Of a DNA stretch of 64,000 nt, positions 1 through 11,855 are shown in pieces; within the stretch, counting starts at the first letter, position 1, and each line of letters opens with the position of its first letter. Location: assembly GCA_019671005.1 (NCBI GenBank), contig CM033732.1:13613932-13677931 (forward strand), in the 5' to 3' direction. Below the pieces are notes generated by a model that made no database searches, was not told the origin of the DNA, and saw nothing but the letters and a program-made list of their open reading frames with translations. The translations under genes were made by a program, and so were the position numbers. This DNA is from Hibiscus mutabilis. Lineage: Eukaryota; Streptophyta; Magnoliopsida; Malvales; Malvaceae.

Positions 1-372
1 CTTCAGTGTTGGACCTTTATTTTTTGACCACCACTAAGACCTTCAGTGCATGGTGACCCGAGCTGTCAGTAAATTCTTTAGTGCTTGACTTCATTCTATT
101 TAGCCCTCGCTAAGTCCTCGAGTGCATAATGAGCTAGATCGTCCGTAAATCCTTTGTGGGACCTTTATTTTTTGACCACCTCTAAGACCTCCAGTGCATG
201 ATGAGCCAGACCATCTATAAATCCTTCAGCATGACTAATTTTACAAGTCACTGGTAAGACCCTCATTGCGTGGTGATTTGCGTTGTGAGCAAAGCCTTCA
301 GTGCTTGACCCTTTATCTCTCGACCATCAACAAGATCTTTAGTGCATGGTGATTCATTTCTCGAACTTCAGA
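1..372 (+). repeat. About five degenerate ~74-bp tandem repeats upstream of an Ogre/Tat LTR
   Basis: The phrases CTTCAGTGCTTGACC, TAAGACCTTCAGTGCATG and GTCAGTAAAT recur roughly every 72-76 bases. The copies differ at many positions, so the array is old. It ends just before the LTR that starts at 381, where Ogre/Tat elements often carry tandem repeats between pol and the 3' LTR. A second array at 46650-47290 shares the core TAAGACCTTC followed by GCATG and lies at the same place in another copy. No coding potential is visible. Confidence 0.75.
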
Positions 373-383
373 CAAGGAGATGA

Positions 384-467
384 GACAAAATTAGTGATTT
401 TAGTCTTTGCTCTATCCTTGTTAACACAAGTGAGCAAAGAAGGGCAGCTATAATCACTAATTTTGTC
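384..467. other. Long hairpin at the LTR start
   Basis: GACAAAATTAGTGATT (384-399) is the exact reverse complement of 452-467. Inside it TCTTTGCTC (404-412) pairs with GAGCAAAGA (432-440). Together they give a 16-bp outer and a 9-bp inner stem directly at the LTR terminus. The same structure occurs at 47396-47484 with a different but still perfectly paired outer stem. Confidence 0.85.
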
Positions 468-486
468 TGGGCTTTATTTTTCTAAC

Positions 487-780
487 TTGGGCTTATTTAT
501 TACTAATATATATATTATTACCATTTTTAATTATTAATTTTATTAAAATTTTCAAAAAAAAGAACACAAAAAAGAAAAAATAAAAAAAATAAAAATGGCA
601 TTATTAGTATAATATTTATTATTATCGTTTTTATTTATATTATAGTATTAAATTATTATTACCATTATTATTATTATTGCTATTATCATTATTATCACTG
701 TTTTATTATTATACATTATTATTTTATTGCTATATTATTATTAATATCTTATTATTATTATTACATTTAATATAAAACAG
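487..780. repeat. ATT-rich low-complexity tract within the Ogre/Tat LTR
   Basis: Runs of ATT/TTA triplets and A-rich stretches dominate. A matching ATT-rich tract follows the homologous hairpin at 47500-47640, so this belongs to the LTR. No genes are seen here. Confidence 0.8.
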
Positions 781-2129
781 AAAAAGACAAAAAAATAATA
801 TAATAAAGCCCAAGTAGAATAATAATAGTCCAAGAAAGTGTCAATTTACAGTTTATAACGCAATCTGCCTACCCTTTAACCCAGTACAATTGGCCCAAAC
901 CCAAACCAAATTAGGCCAACCCACTACCCTAAACCTGTTACACAATTAAACTCAAGCCACTTTACACCTAAACTAGTTTACCAGGTCCACCGTATTGATC
1001 CGACAGACCCGATTTTTCCCTAACTCGAATAACCCTGGCTAACGTGAAACCCTAATCCCCTACATGCCCTCAAACTTAACCGCCGACTCTTCACAACCCC
1101 ATTCTGGAAGCTTCCCAGGCTGACCGCTCATCTTCCAGGCCACGCGGCAGCCATGATAACGGCCATATCAGCATCCATGGCCACATCGCCACCACCTCAG
1201 TGCCACACTAGCATGCACGCCACATCCGACCAAGCCTCATTGGCCCTCTTCTTCGTACGAACCTACAAAAAAGACAAAGAAACGCAACAACAACCATCAA
1301 CAGATACAACTTTTCATTTTGTTTTTTATCATTGTAAAATGACTATAAAAGCCAGATCAAAACATATATGTAACCCTAAATGAGAATTTTGAGAAAAATC
1401 AATACAAAAGCAGAAATATTCAAGAGACATTTTTGGTTCTTGTTTGCTTTGAATATAAAACAAAAATAAAAAGAGGAAGTTTACCTTTAAGGTTGATTCG
1501 GCTGCCCATCGCCGACATCCACCCTTTTACGTTCATTTAAAGGTTTTCAAACACACACAAAAAATGTTTTTTTGTTTTCATTTTTTGTAAATAAAAAGGG
1601 GTTTTCTTTTGTTCGTATTTTAGATCTAGGAGAAATTAAAGTTTTTTTTACAAAGATCGGGGCTTGGATTCGGGTTTTTCAAGAAAAGGGGTTGGCTTTT
1701 GGTTCGTTTGATGTTCGTCGGCCGCCACCGAGGCGGCAATGTACGGTGGTGCCTCGCCAATTTCTGGAAAATGGAGAACATGAGAGGGTTTTCTGGTTTT
1801 GAAGATTTCAAGAGTTGAGATTTTTTTTAAAAAAAACGGAATTTAAATGTTTTTTTTGTTAAGTTTGGATTTTATAGGTAGTATGAAACGTGGCATTTTG
1901 ACCGTTCCCCTCGATCCGCGTGTTGACCCAGATTCGGTAAGGATCCGCGTATTTTGGTCGAGGGGCAAATTGCTCTTTCGGTCCCTCGAGTTTTTTCTCG
2001 TTTTTAAATCGTTCCTGGGTAAATATCCATTTCAATCACTCCCTTGTGTTGCCGTCTTTAATCTAGCCCGTTCTAATTTCTGTTTTGTTTCGATTTTGGG
2101 CCTTTAATTTTGTTTTTTTTATTATTTCG

Positions 2130-2510
2130 ATCCTTAATTTTACATTATTTTCATATATATTATTATGTTATATGTATTATACATACCTATACTATAACAT
2201 ATATTATCTATTATTATATATATACATAGGGTACTTAATATATATTATATATATTATAAGTACTACATTATGTTTATATTTATATTATATATATTACTAT
2301 TATATTCTAGAATTTTACTTATACCGTAGTATGTATTATATGATATTATATATCTATTTTAATATGTTTTATATTATGTTATATACATATGGGGTACATA
2401 GTATACGTTATATATATTATTGTATTATATTATATATCACTATTATATATTATATTACTATCTATATTATAGTGTATATTGTATTATTTATATATTTGGT
2501 CTTTGTGTTT
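2130..2510. repeat. TA/TAT-rich low-complexity tract within the Ogre/Tat LTR
   Basis: This is almost pure A and T with many TATATATTAT-type words. It holds open frames only because of its composition; the translation is Tyr/Ile/Leu repeats with no domain. Confidence 0.8.
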
Positions 2511-3501
2511 TACCTATTTATTTTATGTTCAAATCGGCCTTACGGTGACCCACAGCGGGGATGACCCGTATTATCATGGCATGTTCAATTTAACTAACAT
2601 TTAACATCTAACTTCTAACACCTTATTTTCCTTCGATTTAATTTCTCGCATTTAATTCCTGCAATTTACTTTTCTACAGTTTAATACTCGCATTTACTTT
2701 ACAACATTTAATTTCTGCACCTTTTGTTCAACCCGGTCCTTTTTCGTTTTTTTAATTTATGCATTTTTTGTTTTACGCTCTTTCGTTCGATCCAGTCCTT
2801 TTTCTGATCTTTATTTTACACCTTCTTTATCTTGTTCGATTCGGTCCCTCTTCTGGATATTTCCATTTCCATATTTCTTTTATGTTGTTCGATCTGGTCC
2901 TCTTTTATTTATTTCCGCCTTTTATTTATGCTTTAATTTCATATGTATATACTTTTTTACTTTAATTTATTTTCTAGCATCTAACATATAAACTGTTAAT
3001 GCCGTGCCCTTCTATTCGATAGTAAACATGGCCAGTACCAGTCGAAGTGGTGGTGGTCTTTTCGTTTATTATCGAATAATGGGACCATTAAAATTTACTC
3101 ACATTTTAAACGGATTTTAAATTGAATTAAATTTGAACTTGCAAATTTCCAATTAAGGCAAATTGTATTTGACCAGGTACCAATTTTTGGGCGGTGTGGG
3201 GGTGTTAATCCTTCCCCATTCGTAACTGACACCTGGACCCGTTTTCAAAAGAATCTCTGGTTTTATTTTTTGGAGTCCGGTCTACCCCTTTTAAAATGAT
3301 CGGTGGCGACTCCAGTCTTTATTTTTTTTAATCTTTCAAGAATATCCCCAATTTTCAAAATTGAAAAAAAGTCCCTCAAAATTTCAAAAACTTTTCAAAA
3401 AAATCTAAAATTCAAAAATAAAAAGATGATGCCTAATAGAGTTTCCTTTTTAGCGGCCTTGAAAATTTTTCGTCACTACAACAAGTTCTCCATGCACCTA
3501 T

Positions 3502-4929
3502 TGTTGCGTGTTTTGAGTGCTTCACAATTGGTGCAAGTATACACGTCGCAAGTTATAGTATAGTAAAGATATCATCTCCACAGGGACCGGTGAAACTCTG
3601 ATTTTTAACTCCTCACACTGAAAAGAGAAATAAATGGTGATAATAGGTGTTGGAAGTAACAAGTGAAATAATTAAGCAAGTAAAATAAATGAAGAAAGTA
3701 ATCGAATAGGAGAGTAAGCCGGTTTATCATGGGTAGTGATGCAATGGCAGTTTGGATTATCGTGGCAATTGATTGCTGAGGCAAATCAATTGCTAAGGCA
3801 ACTAAGACCAGCTGAATTGTCGTGTCAACCAGGTCACAAATTAAGCCGTGGCAACTATACTGGTTTTAATGCCGTGGAAACTGGGTTCCTTCCTTCAAAG
3901 CTCGGCGAAGCGTTCTTCAATGTCTTCTTGTTATCCCTAACCGAATAACTAGTTAATTGTTCACACCTTGGTGATACATCACTACGTTAACCCTGGGTGA
4001 ACAACAATCGATCTACGCTCCTTTTAGTCGTTGAAATTCAATCCTTATTCCTAAGGTGGATTAATCTCCATCGACGACTTGTTGAGTGAAGACCATGTTC
4101 ATTCGTTTCTTGAATCTAACACTACCAATTATAGATAAATAGGTAACTCTCGAGATCCTCTCCCAATTCACTCGAAATTAAAAATAAGAACCAAGAATGA
4201 ACAAACTTTGAATTTAAATTGCAATCATTGAACCTAAACCATCCAAATGTTTATCACAACCACAAACCCCAAATAACCCCAGCCAATTTAAGTTAGTTCA
4301 TGAATGGGGAAAAAGAAAATTAAAAATAATCCCAGACATGGATCGCATAAAAACAAAATGAAAAAGATAAAGTGTGCGATCAGCATTCTCTCTAGAATCT
4401 GATTCCCTAAAATTTGACTCCCCAAAGCTGCAATTTGATCTCCTATTTAAAGGGGTTGATGCGATCAGCTTTATTGTTGATGAAGAGGATTTGAATGCGT
4501 TTGAATTCCCTGGAGATATGGTCCTTACTCGATCAGGCATTTGAAATTTGAATCTGGCCTTTATCTCCTATGATCTAGATAATGTTGTGGATAATGTTGC
4601 ATTTATCCAGGATTATCCAGTTATGCCACGTCAATCAGCTTCGGCAACGCCTTTAGAAATGTCCTCTTCTTGCCACGACAACTCCTTCAGCAATGTCCCC
4701 TACTTGCCACTGCAATCTCCACTTTCCACGGCAATCTAGTCTTACACAAAATAAAGCACACCAGCAGCGATTTTCCCACAAAAATCAACCAAATGCAATA
4801 CCAAGCTCAATAGCTAAGGAAACTAGAAAACTATGAGCGAATGTCTGTCAATGAAACTAAAATGAGCCTAATTCTAACAATAATATGAGTATAAAGGGTA
4901 AGAAAAATAGTAATTTTGAACACTCATCA
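3502..4929 (-). repeat. 3' LTR of the - strand Athila element
   Basis: On the - strand it begins TGATGAGTG directly after the polypurine tract and ends CACGCAACA, giving the usual TG...CA. It is 1,428 bp, against 1,403 bp for its partner at 14858-16260. It contains several copies of the TTGCCNNGGCAA-type motif (around 3760-3880 and 4620-4735). A TTTAAATAG stretch on the - strand near 4445 is a possible TATA-like element, weakly supported. Confidence 0.9.
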
Positions 4930-4967
4930 CACCCCCAAACTCAAACTATTGCTTGTCCTCAAGCAAT
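4930..4967 (-). promoter_or_regulatory. Polypurine tract and adjoining hairpin of the - strand Athila element
   Basis: On the - strand, GTTTGGGGGTG (4930-4940) touches the LTR start, as expected for the plus-strand DNA primer. Just upstream, ATTGCTTGAGGACAAGCAAT (4948-4967) forms an 8-bp perfect stem with loop AGGA. The same hairpin and tract stand before the 3' LTR of the + strand Athila copy at 38773-38810. Confidence 0.85.
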
Positions 4968-5164
4968 GCAAACACTAACAATTACCTGCCAAAGCCCTTA
5001 CCACTAAAATCATGCTTCTTTCTTGACTTCAATCCTCAGAACTGTGGCACAAAAAATTGATTACCTTTCGATCTTCGGACAACATAGAGAATTACTCAAC
5101 TAATAGGATTCCATGCGAACAATAAGTTTTATTGAATTATTTGCCAGGGAAATTAAGTTCACAA

Positions 5165-5349
5165 AAGCCAGTTTTAGGCACCTCTAGCATATTTATTTTT
5201 CTTTTTATTTTTATACTAGAGCCAGTTTTGGGCACCTCTAGCATTTGCAAGATCCCTAAGACTAGAGCCAGATGGGCACCTCTAGCTAAGGTTCATTGTT
5301 CATTTTTTTCATCATTTTTAGAGCTAGAGCCAGTTTCGGGCACCTCTAG
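5165..5349 (-). repeat. Four-copy hairpin repeat array in the Athila 3' non-coding region
   Basis: Copies lie at about 5165-5187, 5216-5241, 5262-5285 and 5324-5349. On the - strand each reads CTAGAG, then GTGCCC, then a short A-rich loop, then GGCTCTAG. CTAGAG and CTCTAG are inverted repeats and the neighbouring CC/GG can extend the stem. An equivalent four-copy array occurs at 38342-38526 in the + strand copy. Spacer sequences between copies are not conserved. Confidence 0.85.
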
Positions 5350-5624
5350 CTCAAGTTGCCCATTTTTAAATAACCTAAAGTTCACTCGGTCTCCCTTAAT
5401 CAACAAGGCACAATAGTGTCAAAATATTCAGCATTATAGCAAAATTCCAAGGACTCTTCATGCTTGTCCTAAAATCTAAGATTTTATCATATAAGTGCAT
5501 TGGCAAAAATTCATCATAGGATATCACCTCAGGTTTATACAGCTTAATCAAGTAAGAGACATGGCAAGTAACGTATGCAACTTAACATGAGACAACAAAA
5601 ATGAATGCAACTAACTATGAAACA

Positions 5625-5662
5625 AACCCCCCCAAATCTGAGAGAAGCATTATCCCCAATGC
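5625..5662 (-). promoter_or_regulatory. Second, internal polypurine tract with a degenerate hairpin
   Basis: On the - strand, ATTTGGGGGGGTTTG (about 5625-5638) resembles the terminal tract but lies some 700 bases before the LTR. Immediately upstream, 5647-5662 is an imperfect inverted repeat (GCATT...AATGC). The counterpart at 37999-38034 in the + strand copy is cleaner. An internal priming role is inference. Confidence 0.6.
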
Positions 5663-5755
5663 ATGCAAAATTTAAACAAATAAAAAGAAAATTGAAATGC
5701 AAATGAGTTAGTCGAAGAGGTTACCACCTCGAATGAGTAGTTTCCTTCGAGCCAT

Positions 5756-7185
5756 TTACTTGGTTCTTTTTCCGGCTCGTGGTGGTTGTTGGTGCGAGGC
5801 TGGTGGTGCTTCCTGAACCGTGGTTTCTGCGGCCTCTTTAACCATTTCATCCTCCTTGGCAGCCTCTTCTAGGTCAGAAGCTTTACACTTTGCTGGATTT
5901 TCTAATGGCAGGGCCGGAAGAGACTTCATTGATGCGGTCATAGAGTCGACTGAATCTGAAAAACCATGAAGAGATTTAGTATGAGAAAGTTCAATAGTAG
6001 GCTCCTTACCATTTTTTGGGACTTCAGTTGCCTCGGCAATGTCACTCGGCATAGGCACAGATTTAGATGTTGAGGCAAGTAGTGCAGTAGGGAATACGGG
6101 AAAAGAAACAGTGCTTTCAGGATAATTCTCCAGGATCACTCCCATCAGGGCTGCATCACGATCCTTCATGTAATACATAAATAGCAATTGGCGTTCTTCC
6201 ATCTTGTCCAACCGATGAGACAAAGGGCGGAGGATTTCGGTAATCCCTTCTATACTTGCTGTGGTATGTACACTTTTCGTGGCATGTGCACTTGTCGCGA
6301 CAGGTTGGGTTGCCTTGGCAGTTGCCGGAGCAGAGGATTTTTTCGCAATGGGCAGTTCCCTTATCGGTTCCTCACGCAGCAAACGCAGACATTGGCTCCC
6401 GGACCATCCGTTCTCCTCGGTCAATTTCTCATCTATAACATCAGTCGGTACATGTTCTTTTCCACACAATTGAGATATCAAATTGGGGAAAAGAGTGCTC
6501 CTACATCCTTCTTACTACAAACATAGATTTCATCAACAATTATCTTCCCAATACCAATAGTAAGCCTGTGTAAAATAGAATGAAGCAATAATAAACGAGA
6601 ATAAGAAACATTGGTATTATGGGTAGTAGGCATCAAACTAGGTTTTATGAAATTATTCCGTAGTTTGGCCTTGGTTTTTAACAAGATACGTTTTACCGTG
6701 CCCTTCAAGGCTCCGTTATTCCATTTGGCTCATTCTACAGTAAGATCTTGAAAAACCCTCTCCACTTCTTTGGTTGTTATGTTCTTGACAAACTCGGCAT
6801 GCTCATCATTCTCCACATACAGCCCATAGTATGCGTTGATGGCAGCGGCATCAACAAGAATTGCTCTACCTCACACAAAAACACACGGGTTATCCAAATT
6901 TGAAACATGCGAATACAATTCCCTTACCCACGAGATGTTGCCCGATTTTGGTTGTTCACAGAAGATTTGCCATTGACGGTGCTTGATTATCTTGAAGATG
7001 GAAGCCTTAAGCCCATGGTTTTTGAGGGAAACATCATATTCGAACCATTTCTCTTCCCATACCTTTCGATTTGCAAACTTGGAAAGATACCTCTTCTCAA
7101 CGATCAGAGATGCAAACTAGTGGAAAGATGGCTCTAGTGTTCTTGAAGAACTTGCCTTGGGCATAGTCTTGAGGTTATTGGCCAT
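5756..7185 (-). pseudogene. Athila third ORF (putative plant transposon protein domain), broken
   Basis: The likely start is the ATG at 7185 (Met-Ala-Asn-Asn-Leu). The frame is interrupted by several stops and shifts. Its longest open parts are 6478-6708 and 5756-6481. The segment around 6500-7000 (with WQIFC, REFY and PTTHN-type words) matches the + strand copy at 36405-37934. I place both in the family usually named putative plant transposon protein, from memory of that family rather than by search. The C-terminal 240 residues are low in hydrophobics, rich in Ala, Thr, Glu and Lys, and end in a basic patch. It follows pol after a ~600-base AT-rich spacer, the position of the extra (env-like) ORF in Athila. 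I see no signal peptide and no convincing membrane segment. The function is unknown. Confidence 0.7.
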
Positions 7186-7790
7186 TGCTTTTCGGTTCAT
7201 ACATGGAAAAGAGAGACAAAGAAAACAAGAGAAAAACTTGAAGAGTTACAAAAGATGAAAGAGTAAAGTAGTGAAATTGGAGTAGATAGGAATTTAATGG
7301 TTGATTGAATATTTGGTTGAAGTGACGGATGGATATGCCATTAATGGGGGGAAAGAAAACAATGATAGAGTGTGGTGCGGCTAGGGTTTAGGAAAAAAAT
7401 GTTAGGGTGAAAAATTTCAAAAGGTGATTAAATCCCTTTGAATTAGCCGAAAAATAGCCCATTATCCACTTCAAGGGATAAATTTCATTCTCATGAAATT
7501 TTATCCTAAGCACAACTCCTTCTTCTTTGAAACTCTTATGCTAAAATTTAAACAAAACACAAAGATAATTATTAAATAAAAATAAGAGATAAAAAGATAA
7601 AGGCTAGAGATAAATATCAAAACAAAATTAAAATAACAACTAAATCAAATAAGAAGATAGGATAAAGACCTAAAATCTAAAAATAACAAAAAATAAATAA
7701 AACGAAAATATTAAACTAAAATAACAAGTCCAAAAATTAAAATAAAATAAATAAAAATAATAAATAAAAAAAACTTTTAGGAAGAGCATT
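7186..7790. other. AT-rich spacer between integrase and third ORF
   Basis: This stretch is A-rich on the + strand with many AAATAAAA-type words, especially 7540-7780. No open frame or RNA gene is seen. A comparable T-rich spacer lies at 35807-36404 in the + strand copy. Confidence 0.7.
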
Positions 7791-10700
7791 TTCATGCATC
7801 TCCTAAGGTTACACTCTCCTTATAGCGAGTCACATGTGCACCAACGTAGTGCTTCAACCATTGTCTGTTAACCTTGAACTCATGTCCATCCACTATCGAT
7901 TTAACCACACCGCCCAATGAGAATAAGGTTTTACAACCTCAAACGGCCCAGATCATCTTGAGTTCAGTTTCTTGGGGATGAGCTTAAGTCAAGAATTGAA
8001 GAGAAGAACCAATTGCCCTGGCAAAAATTGCTGCGGCAATAGCTTCTTGTCATGCCAACGCTTGGTTTTTTCTTTATAGATCTTTCCTTTGTCATATGCT
8101 AAGGCACGAAACTCTTCTATTTCGTTTAGTTCCAATAGACGCTTCTGCCTTGCACTTTCCAAATCCATATTCATGGTTTTGATAGCCCAGTAGGCCTTAT
8201 GCTCGATTTCCACCAGCAGAAGACAAGTCTTGCCGTAGACAAGTTTGTATGGAGACATGCCTAAGGGTGTTTTATATGATGTTCGGTAAGCCCAGAGTGC
8301 GTAATCAATTCTTAAAGACCAATACTTTCGAGAAGGATTAACAACTTTCTCAAAGATCCCCTTAAATTTACGGTTGGGATTTTCCCCTTTCCCGCTAGCC
8401 TGTGGGTGGTATGCCATGGCAATTTTATGTATCACTCCAAGACGCTCCAATATTTTGGCAATCAGTTTATTGCCAAAATGTGTGCCCTCATCGCTGATAA
8501 TTTCCCTTGGTGTCCCAAACCGTGTAAAGATATTCTTTTGTAGAAACTTTTGCACAATCTTTGCATCATTCTTGGGAACTGCACTGCCTCCACCCACTTG
8601 GACACATAGTCCACATCGAGTAAAATATAGAGGTTACCGAACGATGACGGGAAAGGCCCCCATAAAATTGATGCCCCATAAATCAAACAATTCGACCTCA
8701 AGTATATTCTACAATGGCAACTCATGTCGCCTTGATATGTTTCCCGTTCATTGACAATGGTCATAACCCTTGTAAAAATTATAGGCGTCTTTGTAAAGAG
8801 TGGGACGGTAAAAACTGGACTGTAGAACTTTGGCCGCAGTGCAAGTTCCACCGAAATGGCCTTCATAGGGTGAAGAATGGCATTGCCAGAGCACATTTTT
8901 TTGTTCCTCCTCAGGGACACACCGTTGTATGACCTGATCTGCACATTGTTTAAACAACATAGGCTCGTCCCAATAATAATGCTTAGCATCATGTCGGAAC
9001 CGCTTCTTCCCTTGGTGAGTTAGGTCATAAGGTAAAATACCACTAACTAGAAAATTTAATAGATCTGCATATTAGGGTGTTGCTGTGGCAATTAACAACT
9101 GCTCATCCGGGAATGCATCATGGATATCCAAGGAGTCATTATCAGTTTTGCCCCCATCCAGCCTTGATAAATGATCAGCAACCTGGTTCTCTGTTCCTTT
9201 TCTGTCCTTAATTTCAATGTCAAACTCTTGTAAAAGCAATATCTAACAAATTAAACGAGGTTTGGCATCTTTTTTAGCAATCAAATACTTAATTACCATA
9301 TGGTCAGTGTGGACAATTACCTTTGTACCAATCAAGTAGGAATGAAATTTGTCAAATGCGAAAACCACGGCTAGTAGTTCATTTTCAGTCGTGGTGTAAT
9401 TTAATTGAGCACCACTAAGGGTTTTACTAGCGTAATATACCGCATGGAAGATCTTACCTCTCCGTTGTCCTAAAATAGCTCCTACAGCGTAATCGCTCGC
9501 ATCACACATGAGCTCGAAAGGTAAGGTCCAATCAGGGCGAATGATAATGCGTGCCGTGGCAAGTTGCTTTTTAAGGGTTTCGAATACCTTATGACTGGAT
9601 TCATCAAAATTAAAAGCCTTGTCCTGTTCAAGCAAATTACACAAAGGTTTAGAGATCAAAGAAAAATTATGAATAAACCTTCTATAAAAACCTACATGTC
9701 CGAGAAAACTTTGGATCCCTTTGACTGAATTTGGTGGTGGCAATCTCTTAATTATGTCCACCTTGGCTTTGTCTACCTTGATTCCATTCGAGGAGATCTT
9801 GTGCCCGAGTACTATACCTTCATCCACCATAAAATGGCATTTCTCCCAGTTTAAAACTAGGTCAGTTTCTTCACAACGTGGCAACACCTTCTCCAAATTG
9901 CCAAGGCAATTGTCAAAGTTGTCTCCAAATACTAAAAAGTCGTCCATGAAGATTTCAAGGAAATCTTCCACCATGTCAGAGAAGATTGCCATCATATATC
10001 GCGAGAATGTCGCTGGGGCATTACATAGTCCGAATAGTATTCATCAAAAGGCATATGTACCATACAGGCACGTGAAAGTAGTCTTCTCCTGATCCTCCGG
10101 TGCTATGATGATTTGGTTATACCCTGAGTATCCATCAAGAAAACAATAAAATGATTTACCCGCAAGAAAATCAAGCATTTGGTCAATAAATAGTAAAGGA
10201 AAATGATATTTCCTAGTAGCTTTATTTAACTTGCGGTAATCCATACAAGCCCTCCAACCAGTAATAGTTCTAGTTGGAATGAGTTCATTGTTTTCATTAC
10301 TTACCACTGTTATACCTCTCTTCTTCGGTACACATTGTACCGGACTTACCCATGCACTATCAGAAATAGGATATATGATACCGGCATCAAGCCACTTGAT
10401 GATCTCTTTCATCAAAACTTCCTTCATGGCAGGGTTAAGCCTCATTTGTTCCTCGATGGAGTTTTTATGGCCATCCTCTAACAAAATCTTGTGCATACAC
10501 ACTGCTGGACTGAGTCCCTTCAGGTCTGCAATTGACCAACCTATTGCCTTTTTATGCAGTGCCAACATGGAGATCAACGTCTCTTCCTGTTTAGGCTACA
10601 ACTTAGAAGAAATGACTACGAGAAAAGTTTTATTGGTTTCCAAATAAACATATTTTAATTTCACAAGCAATGGTTTTAACTCTAAGATATGGTTTTCCAA

Positions 10701-11290
10701 CGGAAGGTTTTTTAGGCTCACATTCCTTATTTGAATAATCAAGTGATTCAAAACTTTTACCTGGTCGGCTTGCTATCCATTTCAATCTTGTTGTGCCTTA
10801 GTGTCTGATCCTACAGGCTCTTCCGTCTCAGCAAGAAAATTGCACTAGCAATACTCTTCTATGTCAAAATTGAATTCTGAAGTGGCCTGAATGACTTGGC
10901 ACTCTTCTGGATCATCATCATGCTTCAAGGTTTTCAAAACATTGAGCATGACTTGCTGATCATTCACTCATCTGCTTCACAATCCAAAACAATAAAGTCA
11001 GTGGGAAAAATAAACTAATCCACTCTTACCAAGATGTCTTCGATTTTTTCCTTCGGATGCACATAAGTTCTATCCGCAAGCTAAAGCATGACTGTAGTGG
11101 GTCTCGCATTTCCTATGCCTAATCTTTGAAAAATAGATTTCGGCATATGGTTGATGTTGGCTCCAAGATCGCATAATGCCTTTCCAACATAGTGATTGCC
11201 GATTGCGCAGGGTATTGTAAAACTGTTAGGATCTTTGAATTTGGGTAGTAGACGATTGTGTAACATTGCCATACACTCTTCTGTCACAGC
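7791..11290 (-). pseudogene. Athila pol pseudogene: protease, reverse transcriptase, RNase H, integrase
   Basis: Reading down the - strand: protease with Asp-Leu-Gly-Ala near 11160; RT from about 10580 to 9680; RNase H from about 9560 to 9230; integrase zinc finger (8748-8960) and catalytic core (8700-8200). One frame runs from 10577 to 7989, broken only by stops. They include two adjacent TGA codons at 10041-10046 and others near 9240, 9055 and 8745. The RT Asp-Asp pair is intact in the open part 9243-9995. The RNase H acidic residues and the integrase Asp, Asp and Glu also look present. Loss of function is thus mainly through stop codons, many explicable as C-to-T or G-to-A changes. Between the protease and upstream gag lies the solo LTR insertion. 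Confidence 0.88.
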
Positions 11291-11520
11291 AACTATTGAT
11301 CAGTGTTCAAAAGTACTATTTTTCTTACCCTTTTTACTCATATTATTGTTAGACTTAGTCTCATATTAGTTGCATAATTAGCCATTCATGCATTAATCCA
11401 TGTTTCCTTCCAACGTTGAGCTTGATTGCATAACTTGGTAGTTTTTGTGGGAAAAGATGCTGCTTTGGTGTGTTTTGTGTGTATGTGTAGGATCATTTGC
11501 CAAAGCAAGGCTAGAGCTAG

Positions 11521-11606
11521 TTGCCAGGGCAATACATGAAGGAGATGTCGAGCTAGTTGCCAGGGCAATGCATGAAGGAGACACTGAGCCAGTTGCCAGG
11601 GCAATT
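11521..11606 (+). repeat. 36-bp minisatellite inside the Athila LTR
   Basis: Units at 11521-11556 and 11557-11592, plus a partial third from 11593, each begin TTGCCAGGGCAA. The homologous array has two units in the LTR at 28598 (from 28822) and three in the LTR at 38811 (from 39035). The unit length is 36 bases. Confidence 0.85.
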
Positions 11607-11848
11607 ATCGACAAAGAACAAAGGTGATATGGTAGTCAAAATTGATGACTAGACAAGCCCAAGATGACGTGGAGCAAAGCCCAATCCCAAAGGAATTTGA
11701 TTTCGATGAAGAGATTAAAGAAGAATTAAATTCCAAGAAGATAGGAGAAGTTCTAGTAGGAATATAATTATAATAAAGAATTATATTCTTTAAAGATAAT
11801 TTAATTCCAACTTAACTTCCTCCTCAAAGAAGGACTTTGACCTAGCCC

Positions 11849-11855
11849 TATAAAT
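11849..11855 (+). promoter_or_regulatory. TATA box of the Athila solo LTR
   Basis: TATAAAT follows CCTAGCCC. The identical context occurs at 29118 and 39361 in the two full LTRs. Conservation in three LTRs supports a core promoter; the start site is not determined. Confidence 0.6.

Larger units (their letters stand above)
381..3480 (+). mobile_element. 3' LTR of a + strand Ogre/Tat-type Ty3/gypsy element (rest lies left of the window)
   Basis: The LTR begins TGAGACAAAATTAG after a purine-rich stretch (AGACAAGGAGA) and ends CGTCACTACA. About 175 bases before the end it carries GGTGGCGACTCC. The - strand LTR at 18011-19603 has the same GTGGTGACTCC region and the same TCACTACA end. Beyond 3480 there is no PBS; instead the sequence joins the - strand ORF1 of another Ogre/Tat copy (3481-3501, then 16261 onward). 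This is therefore the outer edge of a 3' LTR, or a solo LTR. At 3.1 kb it is within the large size known for this group. The 5' border assumes a TG start and could be a few bases off. Confidence 0.7.

Noticed and set aside
1..372. Possible CRISPR-like repeat-spacer pattern
   Set aside because: Repeats are degenerate tandem units without unique spacers, in a plant retroelement.
2085..2564. 159-codon open frame, very Tyr/Ile/Leu-rich
   Set aside because: It lies in a TA-repeat tract of an LTR; the translation is composition only.
5756..7185. Envelope (fusion) protein in Athila
   Set aside because: No signal peptide, transmembrane anchor or fusion-like segment is visible in either copy of the third ORF.
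8374..8754. 126-codon + strand frame
   Set aside because: It is the complement of the Athila integrase core.
11386..11627. Overlapping open frames on both strands with repeated text
   Set aside because: They come from the 36-bp minisatellite (a multiple of three) in an Athila LTR.
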